64,000 bases of DNA from Chalara sp. BL73. Its lineage: Eukaryota; Ascomycota; Leotiomycetes; Helotiales. Positions 36,286-46,769 of the stretch are shown here, piece by piece. Every line of letters begins with the position of its first letter. Within the stretch, counting starts at the first letter, position 1. The DNA lies in the NCBI GenBank assembly GCA_918026815.1, contig CAKJVC010000066.1:620001-684000 (forward strand), written 5' to 3'. The position numbers were made by a program, and so were the translations under genes. The notes beneath the pieces were generated by a model. The model searched no databases, was not told the DNA's origin, and worked only from the letters and a program-made list of their open reading frames with translations.

Positions 36286-36325
36286 AGCACAGCATAGCAC
36301 AGCACAGCACAGCACAGCGCAGCAC
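36286..36325. repeat. (AGCAC)n pentanucleotide repeat
   Basis: About eight AGCAC units with single interruptions (AGCAT, GCGC). Confidence 0.9.
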
Positions 36326-38849
36326 CACTGACCCTACAGCACCGATTAACGAAGCTATGGAAGCTGAAGCCTGAAGCTTGAAGCCTTGAGGGGGCGAAAC
36401 GAGGCGGCCGGTTCACATTATTGTTATTGATTGCAAGTAATCAACCTCCGAACAGTTTTCACCACCACCACCAACCAACCTGCAACGGGATGGCGCTGCA
36501 GCCCTGATTTCCTGACTTTCTGGCTTCCACGATACTGGACCCCTTGAGTGGCTGATGGGCGGCCATTGCATAGGGTCAGAGGCGGGCACTCCGGCCAAAT
36601 TAAGAAAATTATTCCAACGCCCTCGCGATTAGAGTTTGGTGTCATTCGATTTTTCAGGAACTCTTGCCAGTCAAATGACGACGATCTCTGCCACCGGGGC
36701 AGGGTACTGGTTCCCAAATGGATGTCCTGCGGGAACGCCTCCGGTGGTGAGAAGCGATATCTTTTGATGAGCATCGACTTTTAGCACATTACGGAGGTGA
36801 TTACGGACGGCTGAGGGGCATTGGCAAAACCTCTTGACAAAACCCCGATCAAAGATGATGTTACAGTTGCGGCGACATGTCCGCCCCCGAGATGGGTGAC
36901 ATCACTTTAGATCACCAACACCAACTTGATGACGCACCACACGCGCAACTACAAGGACCATTGGCTGGGCAAAAGATTGCGAACTGGCCTGAGGATCGAG
37001 TAACATCATCCACAGATCCCATATTATTCATATTTGGCGTGGTTGGTCATTTTAATCTTGATAGTTCGCTACCATTGGCTGATACCGGCTATGCTATTCT
37101 TGCTATCCCCCCAGCAACTGAAGGAATTCAAGCTACGGTTACACATACGCTATGCCTTACACACTTCCATGCAATAGATGCATGATTTGCTTAGATCAAG
37201 CGTTCTGAAGCCTCATGAAGAAATATCGTGTAGGTCGGCATTAGATAAGCTCAAACGATGGCGTGCCAATTAGATCCAAAGTCGTGTGCTTGTTGAACAA
37301 CTCCTTGGGATTCCGGACAAGTCGTATACCGGCGCTGTGCTATTTGAACGACGATGGAGGCGGACTTGAATGCATTCCTGATTTAAGTTCTCACGACCAC
37401 GCGCCTATTAAGCGCCAGCGGCAGCCGTTCCGGTCTAAGGGATGCAGTCCCAAGAACTTCCCGCGTGGAGGTTCCACGAGGTCTAGATTGCACATCGTGG
37501 CACTGAGATATATGATATGTGACTGGTATATTGCCATTCTACACCCGCTCGACTAATATAACGTGATAACGATACCAAAAGCAGATTGATAGAATCTTAG
37601 AAAGTCCCTTGCAAGTGTGGTAGATTGATGAGAATATCTGTCACTTTCGGAAGTTATTCGAGTCGTTCCTTGCTAGAAACTTTGAGGTCAGAAAAAATGC
37701 GGTATTTTAGGACCCGGACGCGAGGATACTTTGTAAGTGGAGACTCATTCAAACTGCGACTGTACCTTGCTTGAATTTGCCTTTTGTACAACCAAGAGTC
37801 TTGAACCTTGGGAATGCTATCAGAGACGCCTAGATTGTTAAATGGCGTGAGACTGACAAATATGAATCATAGATTTTTTAGTATATGCTGCAGTCCGGGT
37901 GAGCCATGGAAGCCACCTACGTTAGATAGAGTGCATCATCTCATGCGGGTGCTGCCGCTGGGAATGCCTGCACCCCATAAGCATGGGCATATTTGTTGAA
38001 CCCTTCATTCTTGGCCTAACAGGGGAATAAGAAAAGGCTGGAAAGTGGTATAGGTGTAACCCTATGCCATAACCACCGGTCTTAATGTTTTGAGCTTCTT
38101 GTGAAAGTGCAGTGTAAAGATATCCTAAGAAAGAGCAAGCAAACGTATGGATAGCATCCTGCTCTAAGTATAGCAAATAGTATTGCCAGGAATATGACAG
38201 GAGTTGTATAGTTTAGATGCTGGCCGTTTACAAGCTTAACAAGCACAAAATCATATAGAAACATTCTTTTCATATGCCGATTCCTAGGTCCAGAGATTAT
38301 AGATTACGCTTCATGCGATATAGTTTGTACGCAAAGCTTTACGGGTGTGACGTATATATATTTTTACATAAAAAAGGAAATTTATGTGCCATGTCCATCT
38401 TGTGTATACGTCCTCCCCAAAAAGACGGACATGCTTACTACAGGGCGCGCGTTGTATCATCCCGCGTGGTACCATGCTACGAAAGTATAAAGTACAAGTG
38501 ACGTAATACCCAAAAGGGGGACCCCCTGGGTCTAGAAAAAGCAAACAAAAGTGGAAAAAAAAAAAATTATAACCTACATACATACATACATAAGACATAA
38601 AGTCGCTTCAGCTCATAAGGGTTCCTTTGACGTTAGCTGCCCTGTTGTTTTCAGCTTTCTAAGGATCTCGCTACGAGTGATTATCTCTTCCACTTGAAGA
38701 ACGGCTCGGTTCGACTTCATATCCGGAGAAGCACTTTTTTTAGGTCTTGGGTTTGAAAGGTAAGCGGACGCGCACGCGCACGCGCCTTCGCGGAAGAAAA
38801 TATGGATGAGTACAGCGCACCTTTTGGGGGTGGTGTTTGAATCGGCCTG

Positions 38850-39110
38850 GATGGCCAAAAAAAAAAAAAAAGCCGTGGCTTGTTAATGAAGGGATGGCGG
38901 ATGGCGGGATGGCGGTCGGTGTGTGTGAGGGGATCTAAGGAGGCTGATGGTCGGCGAGGTCCGGTGGGTATGGTGATGCGGTGAGGGTTGAGATAGGGAT
39001 GTGGTTGTTGTGGTGGGAGATATGTGATCTGCTTTGGGTGATAGAAGGGGATGGTGAAGAGGTGGAGAATGTGTTTGGGCTTGGGGGAAATCTGGGATTG
39101 GGATCTGATA
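38850..39110. repeat. Strand-asymmetric G/T/A-rich tract with A run and GGATGGC motifs
   Basis: An A run (38857-38872 region) is followed by GGATGGC repeats near 38892-38912. About 200 bp then follow in which the plus strand carries very few C residues and many GG and GTGG steps. Confidence 0.7.
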
Positions 39111-39340
39111 CCTGTTACGGATACAAGAACGAGCATATCTTGATGCGGAGGAGTAGAAGGCATATACATGTAGTGGATGATATTTGTTTAGATGCTTCTA
39201 TAGCCTCAATAGTGCCGTTTGATGAGATCCCAAGCGTTCGATTATTTAACACTGATGAATCTAATATTGTGTACATCGTCCATATCCATACCCCGCCACA
39301 TTTTGAGCCTTACATATCATACAAGTTCTCCAAGATTGCT

Positions 39341-40150
39341 TCACCATCCCTGGTTCCTCAGTTGCTTCACCCTCAACACCGTCGCCCGGAATCCTTCCAT
39401 AAACCGCCTTCTCCACCTCTCCTTCGCCAACCTCTTCCGCTTCAAGCCCGGACGTTCATGAAACCGCTGCACCCGCGCATCTGTCCTCACCCGATTTCTC
39501 GAGCAGCTCATTTCCATCAGCCTTAACGCCTTCCCAATATCGATCTGGCCTGTAACGCTGACCTCCCGCCCCAACGTCGGCTTCAGCCTAAAGTTATGCG
39601 GCTTCCGCGCCTTAACCTCCACCTTCATGTCCTGCGTCACGCCGTGGCCCAGCGCGTTCTCGTCGCTTGATGACAGCGGGTAGACGGGGTCTTTCATCGA
39701 GCCGATGTCGAAGGCTTGCTGGAGCGCCGCCGGGGGAGGACCGGTGTGCGAGGCGATGGAGGAGAGGAGCTGGTCGCTGCTGCTGCCGTTGAGGTTGAAG
39801 CGGAGGTCTTTCTCTTGCGGCGTCAGGAGGGAGGGTTCCAAACGGCTGTTGAGGAAGGCAGTTTTGCTTTGTCCGTCTAACTTGCCTTTGAGCCAGCCTA
39901 GTTGTCGGGGTTGGCTGCCTTCTTTAGGGCTGCTCGAGGCGGGAGTGGAGGAGTTGGTGGCCAGAGCAGAGGTCGTGGTTGTGGTGTTTGGTTTTACAGC
40001 ATTGAGAGGAGACTTCGTGCTGAATTTACGGGCTGCGAAATGTGTCATAGGAGTCATGTAGCTTAATTGAGCTCGTGAGGATTGAGAAAGGGTGGTTGCA
40101 AGCGTCCTCTGACACCGCATAAGGATATCAGTGGCTGTTCGAAGCTCCAT
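39341..40150 (-). CDS. mrp21: Mitochondrial small-subunit ribosomal protein bS21m (Mrp21)
   Basis: Component of the small subunit of the mitochondrial ribosome. The single-exon frame has 269 residues. The N-terminus is Arg/Ser/Thr-rich with few acidic residues (RCQRTLATTLSQSSRAQ, ARKFSTKS), as expected of a mitochondrial targeting peptide. A long variable linker follows. The last about 80 residues match the fungal Ribosomal_S21 domain: VSVTGQIDIGKALRLMEMSC, SRNRVRTDARVQRFHERPGL, KRKRLAKERWRRRFMEGFRA and LRNQGW at the end. Bacterial S21 is much shorter; the linker length is usual for filamentous fungi. The gene is transcribed away from the RBM25-like gene. Confidence 0.94.
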   Translation of the reverse strand: MELRTATDILMRCQRTLATTLSQSSRAQLSYMTPMTHFAARKFSTKSPLNAVKPNTTTTTSALATNSSTPASSSPKEGSQPRQLGWLKGKLDGQSKTAFLNSRLEPSLLTPQEKDLRFNLNGSSSDQLLSSIASHTGPPPAALQQAFDIGSMKDPVYPLSSSDENALGHGVTQDMKVEVKARKPHNFRLKPTLGREVSVTGQIDIGKALRLMEMSCSRNRVRTDARVQRFHERPGLKRKRLAKERWRRRFMEGFRATVLRVKQLRNQGW

Positions 40151-40441
40151 TGCGCCTGCATAAGGTCAGTCTATCAATCGGGCATCTGCCATGATAATTG
40201 AGTATACGTACATGGATTAATTATAAGTCGGACACTTCATGTCGTCGAGGAGGCTCTGAATTTTGTTTCTCGGTACTGCCCTTAGCCGTGAATAAAAGTG
40301 GACCCATGCTGAAATTTGGAGCTTCTCGAATGCGCATCCAGTAAACAATTACATCTCACAACTTTACCAATGCGCTGAACATTCTTTTTAATCCCACATC
40401 TTTTCTTTCTTCACGCGCAATCTATTTGATCTTTCGTCAAC
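40151..40441. promoter_or_regulatory. Shared divergent promoter of mrp21 (-) and the RBM25-like gene (+)
   Basis: Only 291 bp separate the two opposite start codons, so both promoters must lie here. CT-rich stretches near 40395-40440 are oriented toward the plus-strand gene. Confidence 0.6.
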
Positions 40442-42925
40442 ATGTCCTATAATCAGTACGGAGGTAAGCAAGCAGTCCCATCTAACTCTCCTGTGTTGAA
40501 CTCAGCTAATCGTCAAAATAGCATCGCCATATGGCAGACCCCCAGGATTTGGCTCATTCCCAGGCCAAAGCGGCTCACCACCTGGAATGGGTCCTCCACC
40601 TGGGATGGGTAAGCCCTTCTCTTCTCCTTCTCATATTCTGCTAACAAGCCCAGGCGCCCCTCCAGGCATGTCAGCTCCAGGTACGGCTCCTCCTCCAGGT
40701 ATACAGCAAGCCAATGCTCCGCAGGGTGGACGGCCGAGCGGGCTCCCCGCCAGCTTCCAGGGTGCAGCTAATATGCCGAACATCAACTTCTCGGCACCGG
40801 TCATCAGATTAGGTACTGGGCCTACGAAACCTGCGACGCCAACATCTGCTGGTGGAAGACAAGATCCGTCGTCTGCAGGCGGATCAAGGTTGGGTTTAGG
40901 TGCTGAGAGAGGGGGAGGAATGGATGCACAGCGTCAGGCTTTAAGAGAGAGCATGATGTCTTTGGCGCCGCCAACGAAGGAGGAAATTGTTAGGACTATA
41001 TTTGTGGGTGGGATTACGGAAGGATGTGGTGGCGACGAAGGGGTAGAAAAGATTCTAAGCACAGCAGGACGGTTACGGAGGTGGGATAGAGCTGTTGATG
41101 CAAATGGCAAGCAATGCTCGTTTGGCTTTGCGCAGTATGATGATGCGGAGAGCTTGTCTGTTGCTGTGGAGGTGTTGAAGGACATTGAGGTACCGAAGAA
41201 GAAACAACAACCGGCAGCCGATGGAGCCAAAAAGGGAGAAGAGGTGAAGTTTGAGAACTTCGAGAAGGCCAAATTACTGGTATTCGTGGACGACAACTCG
41301 CTAAACTACCTCGAGAACTATCACTCGAGCCGCGGCGATGATATTGCTGGGGATCAAGCACGGTTAGACGCTGCGAAGTCCCGCTTGAAAGAAGCCCTTC
41401 ACGACCTGTTCTATCCACCGGCGTATGTGCCCCAGGAGCACCGTAATGACGATGTCACCATGCACGATGTGGATGATAGGGGAGAGAATGTTGAAGTTGT
41501 TAATATACCTCTGGCTGTGGACGATGAATTGGCCGATATTCCTGCTGAGATGCGGGAAACGGTTGCTCAAGAAATCCAGGCCTTCAGAGATCGAAGCACG
41601 AGACGAGATATGGAACGACTGAAGCGAGAAGAGGAAATGGAAGCGATGGAACGAATGCGAAATGGTGCCCCTAGAGTGTCACGTCTTGCATCGCCTGGTC
41701 CATCCATACCTAGTGGTCCCAGTGGTGGCGCAAATAATATTCCCCTTGGACCTCGTGGTGTGCCTAATGCCCCTTCTGGACCAAAAGCTCAAGGTGCCCA
41801 AATACCTCGCGATTATCAGGCTGGGGTTAAGTTTGTTAATGGCACCAACGGTGCGTCAGGTGATCGTGCATGGATCAATAGAGAAGATGAAAATGATTCC
41901 GCTTCTGATGAAGAGCTCGAGAATCGACGTCAAGCGAAGAAGCTTGCTGAACAAGAGAAGCAGTATTTAGACCAAGAGCGTCGTTGGCTAAACCGAGAAC
42001 GTTCTCGTACCGCAGCTGTTCAGAGAGAAGAAGAACGAGAGAACGAGGATGCAGCAAATGCTAATGCGCAGAAAGAAAAGATGGCCACTCTGCTACGCAA
42101 CTGGGATGATGAGGCGGAATTATCCCGCAAAACGGAAGAATACTACAAAGACCACAGCATGTGGACGCGAAATCGTGCCGCCTTCCGAGCTCGAGAAGCG
42201 GCAGCTGATGAACGTGATCGTGAAGCTGAGAAGAGAGAACAGCAACGAACTCTGGCCGATAAAGAGCAGGCGCGAGGATTGGCAGACTCGTTCCTCGATC
42301 GCCAAGCTGAAGAATTAGAGTCGAGACCTAATCGCATGGCAGCCCAACAACCATTCAAGCTATCTCTCGGAGCCGCAGCGCAGAAAGCACAAAAGGCTGC
42401 TCCAGCTCGCCGCACAGTCGCCGAAGTCGAAGGTTTACTGGAAGACGAAGAAGACGTTGCGAACTCTTCTAAACGCACTCTTATTCCCATCAAATTCGAC
42501 CCCTCGGCCTCAAGTGCAGGGCTTTCAGACGAGGAACGAGATCAAGCTGTTCGTCAACTGGCGGCTGAGATCCCGACTGAGAAGGAGGGTTTGTGGAGCT
42601 GGGATATCAAGTGGGATTTCGTGGATGACGCGGTCATTGTGGAGAAGTTGAGGCCGTTTGTGGAGAAAAAGATCGTGGAGTATCTAGGAGTGCAGGAGCA
42701 GATGCTTATTGAGGTGGTGGAGGACCATATCAGGGGTCGCGGGAAGCCAGGGGAGTTGGTGGAACTTCTTGAAGGGGTAAGTTTAATTCCCATTATATTG
42801 CTTTGGCAGAGCATTTCGCTAATTATTCTTAGGCATTGGAGGATGAAGCAGAGGTGCTAGTGAAGAAGCTCTGGAGGATGGTGATTTTCTTCTCGGAATC
42901 TGAGAAGAGAGGCTACTCTGCTTAA
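40442..42925 (+). CDS. RBM25-like RRM and PWI domain splicing protein
   Basis: Nuclear pre-mRNA splicing factor of the RBM25/Snu71 type, which associates with U1 snRNP and influences splice-site choice. Exons 40442-40463, 40522-40608, 40654-42776 and 42833-42925 give 774 residues. The order is: Gly/Pro-rich N-terminus (GRPPGFGSFPGQSGSPPGMG); one RRM at about 145-215 with RNP2-like TIFVGGI and RNP1-like CSFGFAQY; an RBM25-type segment (KLLVFVDDNSLNYL, LKEALHDLFYPPAYVP); a long Arg/Glu-rich helical region (RRQAKKLAEQEKQYLDQERR); and the C-terminal PWI domain (LWSWDIKWDFVDDAVIVEKL, RPFVEKKIVEYLG, VVEDHIRGRGKP), completed by the last exon. Intron 2 (40609-40653) is 45 nt, a multiple of three and stop-free, so retention gives 15 more residues. 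Confidence 0.92.
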
Positions 42926-43948
42926 GCATAGGTTGATCTGCTGGTGCATATTTTGAGAAGACACTGAAAGCTACACTGGACTTGCTATTATCGGGCAAAT
43001 TCGAAGATAGACATCTTTTCAGCATCTACTTATGTTTGGCAAATTGTATACTAGAATGAGGACTGAGCTAGTGCACTATCTCCATGTGAATAAGAGTGGC
43101 TTTTATATATGTGGTGTTGAGCTGATGCCGTATAACCCTCATATTTTACTGGAACCGTGATTTTCCATCCACTTTCCGCCTGCCATCATCTTAAATCACC
43201 TCAAAGACAAAATAAGATACGCCCGTGGACCTCAGGCGTTGCTACAAGCCTGGCACAACAACTCCTCCATCCTTCTAGCTTTTACCCGCCAGCTCGTTGC
43301 ACATTGCCAAAACAACCAACCAATGAAGCCGTGATCTGCTACGAGAAATTATAGATGTTGACGAAATAGATATTTGTAATCCAGAAAGATAAGTATATCC
43401 TGATTTGACGGGGTGGCTGGACATGAGGCTTTGCTCTGGTGGATAGAATAAGTCGATGTTGGAGTATGAAACAGAGGTGCAAGATATTTGAGACATATCT
43501 GGACAAACGTGTTGCTTAGTTGTTGGATCGGCGGGGTGCTTGATGTAAGGAACTATATAAATGTATGCAGGTGATGGGCGAAAGTTGGGTGGCGTTTCAG
43601 CACACCAGAGCTACCCTATACCTCTTTGCCGTAGAGTAGAAAGGAAAGGGAGCTATCTGAGTTTTGGCGGTATGGAATTGAAGTGAATAGAGAACGTGAA
43701 TGAATCATGCTATATGAAGCCACATATTCTTGGAGAGCAGACTATCGCTTCTGGTTGGTACCGTTCTTATGCACTATGTTCCTATGATAATATAATGGTC
43801 ACTATGGATATTGTGAATTAACTCCATCCCATGGGCATTCCATTCAGGTGCTTCGCTGTACCATGATCCTGAGCCTCAGCTAGTCTAACTCCGAAACGCC
43901 TACCCGTACCATTTATACCATCGTAGTACCTTGATCCGTGAAAGTTAT
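42926..43948. other. Convergent 3' intergenic region
   Basis: This lies between the ends of the RBM25-like gene (+) and ada2 (-). Frames at 43157-43496 lack any support. Confidence 0.5.
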
Positions 43949-45611
43949 CTACGCCTTCCCTATCCATCCACTATTGACAAAGAAATCGTATATCCGTCCC
44001 AGCTTGCTTGAATCTACTTTACACAGCTCCTTCGTGACCTGCTTTCGTTTAAGAAGCCCGTTGCCCTTCAACGCCTCTTTCATGATAGCTTCCTTAAGCA
44101 CTAAGAACGGCTTTGGGTTGATTCTTATCCTTTCACAAAGCTCAATCTCTTCCTGTGTGAGCAAGTGTAGGTCGGCGGCGTTCTCGAGCGTCAAGTGCAT
44201 AGGACTTATTCCCGAGAGCGGCTGCACAACAAACTTCTCGCGCTTGATGGGCGTCGCAGTGCCGTTTGTGTGGCCGTTGGTTAAAGATTTGGAAGAAGAT
44301 TCTTGTTGTAGGCGGACGGGGAGTTCAGGGGCGACATACGCAGCCGCGCCGGAGGGAGTTTCGACTACATGCGAAGGCTTGGTTCTGGTGGAGCTAGCAA
44401 AGCGTTCGCGATCCATCGAGCCCATTGGGATGGCCTTTTGTGCTCGTATGACTTTGTCTTGCTCATATTTTTCACCACCAGCAAGATCAATGACTTTCTT
44501 CTCGCGCCAGTCCTGAAGTTGTGCAACTGCCTGGCGGAGGCTGTGTTCCTCCTGTAGCCCGCGGTTGAATTCTTCAAAGTCCTTTCGATTCATCATGCGT
44601 GCGTATGGCTTGGCTTTGTTGAGAAGATCCCGTTCCTCTTTGGTACGTTTCTTGTCTAAGGCGGCATTCTTCCGGTAATCCAGAAGGTTATGTTCGAAAA
44701 TAACTTTCTTTCGGTCGGCTCTCTGAGTCAACCTTTCATTATAGACATCTACGACCGTCATCTTCAGCTCCATCTCTGGCTCCATCAGGCCTGTCCGTGA
44801 ATCTAGGCCATTTCCAGGGTCGAACTGCATATGCTGAACTGCTTCTTCCGCTTCATTGGCATACTCGGTCTCGAACTCTAGTCGTCCTGGCATATATCCT
44901 TGGACTTCGTGGCATGATGGAACACTGGCCGTAGGCTTCTTCTTTGGAATTGGAGGCGGCGCGTTCTTCGCGGCCTCTTTTCGTTCCTCTATTCGGCGCT
45001 TCTTGCGTGCTTGAAATATATCTCGTGGTATTTCCTCCAGCAGATCTCGATCGTGTGGACTTGCTTTCTCCGGCAACGGAAATTTGGAGCTCTTGAGATA
45101 CACCTTTTCATAATGTTTCGCAACCTCTTCCTTAGTCCTGTAACCACCAATATGATCTGCTATATCTGCCCATGACCCAAGTCCATAGATCTCGGCCCCC
45201 TCTAAAAGCAGTAGCTCTTCGTCTGCGCCCCAATCAGGAGCATATATTGGCACGGAATTTTGTTCGATGACACGGAATGGATGTGTTGCAGGGTCATGGT
45301 TATGGGAGGTTTGCCCATCTGCAAAGCATTGTACGCAAAGGTCATATTCGTTGCATTTAGTATGGGCACATCTTATTCGGACCTGTGGCGCATTAGTTTT
45401 GTTTCTAGTGGTGCTAGAGTCGCTGGAAGAGATACTTACTGTAGAGGTAATGTCGGCAGAGCACACCTTTCTTAGTCAGAGCTTGCTGATAACAATACGC
45501 TGTGCCGACCCGGGGGTTACTCGGGTCGCTAGGGAGTTCACATACATCACAAACATATTTTACACCCCCCTCGCCGCCACGCGCTGCGGTCTTCTTGCGA
45601 ATGACCCCCAT
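43949..45611 (-). CDS. ada2: SAGA/ADA transcriptional adaptor Ada2
   Basis: Nuclear adaptor that holds and stimulates the Gcn5 acetyltransferase in SAGA. Exons 45611-45546, 45466-45440 and 45382-43949 give 508 residues, the usual length for filamentous fungi. The start [13 protein letters not shown] is the canonical fungal Ada2 start. Introns interrupt the ZZ zinc finger, which reads [23 protein letters not shown] followed by EYDLCVQCF. The SANT domain ([48 protein letters not shown]), the ADA2 central region ([37 protein letters not shown]) and a C-terminal SWIRM domain ([33 protein letters not shown]) are intact. The same frame stays open upstream to an ATG at 46049; see the separate entry. 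Confidence 0.93.
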
Positions 45612-46049
45612 CGACGCCGCCTTCGCCTTTCGCTTTGGCCCAGGCCTAGTGGGCAACTTTTCAAAATCGGAGGGTTCGTGTATTGATTTCCTGGTGGAAT
45701 GTCGCCTTCCTCTTCCTTGAGGAGGTGGAGGAGGAGGACTGATTGGTGTTGCGCGGGCAGACTGACTTAGATCAGGTCCATGGGCTTTCAGTAGATGCAT
45801 GATGGATTCACGCGGCTGATGCCAAGCCTGGCTGTCGGGAGGGGTTATTCCTAATTGGGTTGGGCGATACTCCAACCTTAACTTCACCTTCGAGACTTTT
45901 ACAGTACCATATAAATGTGGCAGCTGAAGGATCTCTTTCAACGGACTTGCAGCAAGGTAAGATGGGATTAACATACCAACCATCCAGTCACTCGGGTCAT
46001 CATTTTCTTTGTTCTCTTTAGCAACGCTCCTATCAGGCGCAGGAGACAT
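45612..46049 (-). other. In-frame 146-residue upstream extension of ada2 (N-terminal extension or separate upstream frame)
   Basis: From ATG 46049 the frame runs without a stop into the canonical Ada2 start at 45611. It reads MSPAPDRSVAKENKEN, SDWMVGMLIPSYLAASPLKE, LQLPHLYGTVKVSKVKLRLE, then a poly-Pro/basic linker (PPPPPPQGRGRR, RPGPKRKAKAAS). The sequence looks coding rather than random, yet typical fungal Ada2 proteins lack it. It could be a lineage-specific extension, an alternative-start isoform, or a neighbouring gene fused by a missing stop or splice. Confidence 0.4.
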
Positions 46050-46769
46050 GATGTCTATTTCGAGAGCTAGAGCACGAAGGGTTTATCGAGGGGCATATCA
46101 ATATTACCAAGTATGGAATTGAAAGATGCAACTTCGAATATTAAAGCAGACATGATACTAGCGATAATAATACCAAGCAATATTGTATATATTGCGGCAG
46201 AATCCGAATTAATCATTCCATTTTCTCGAAATCTATACAGACTTTGAAGGGAAAGTTCTACATGCTGTTCGGGTTAGCAAGAAGGAATAGTATACATCGA
46301 AATAAAGCCTCGTTTCCTGAGAGCCCCGTCAAACTCGAATTGGTAATATGCGACTTGTCGGTGAGGACGATGCTTTGTGAGGATTACCAATACAGAATCC
46401 TTTACTCAGCATATCATGTACACTTGAAGCTCTGTTAGGTTCGTTCAAAAAGAAACTGAAGGGTTGGATGAACTCAACAGTTTTATAAATACATAAAACA
46501 CTCCGATACAGCGTAAAACAAGTTCTCAAGTTCGAAATTTTCTAGTTGAGGACCATATTGAACGTGGTTGCCAAGTCCCGTGACCCTTGCTCCGCGTTTA
46601 ATGTGGGGCAATGATTGAAGGCCGCTCTCACAGCCACGGAGTACGTTCTTGATCCTCTTGCCTCCTTCGTATTCCATCTGAACATTTCTTGATCCCTAGG
46701 TCGACAATTATATTGACTGGACCCCTAGACGAAGAAAAAAGAAGAAGAAAGATAAAATACACACTCATA
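46050..46769. promoter_or_regulatory. Divergent region between ada2 (-) and sch9-type kinase (+)
   Basis: A 720-bp gap (1.16 kb if the short Ada2 start is used) must contain both promoters. No coding pattern was found. Confidence 0.45.

Larger units (their letters stand above)
34398..39340. other. Gene-poor, repeat-rich region
   Basis: No supportable gene was found. A frame at 36877-37185 (MSAPEMGDITLDHQ) has an ATG and is followed by CCCCCAG, so a small spliced gene cannot be excluded. Frames at 35855-36244 and 38717-39526 are made of low-complexity DNA. Separate entries list the homopolymers and repeats. Confidence 0.45.

Noticed and set aside
36877..37185. 102-codon plus-strand frame starting MSAPEMGD
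   Set aside because: Plausible start, but no recognised domain and no splice model beyond a possible CAG acceptor; support is too weak for a gene call.
38717..39526. Overlapping plus and minus frames of 150-181 codons
   Set aside because: They arise from the strand-asymmetric G/T-rich tract; the Pro/His/Thr-rich and Trp/Gly-rich translations are compositional artefacts.
45414..45545. Unspliced continuation of the Ada2 first exon ([18 protein letters not shown])
   Set aside because: Splicing at 45545/45467 restores the ZZ finger exactly, so this is intron sequence read through.
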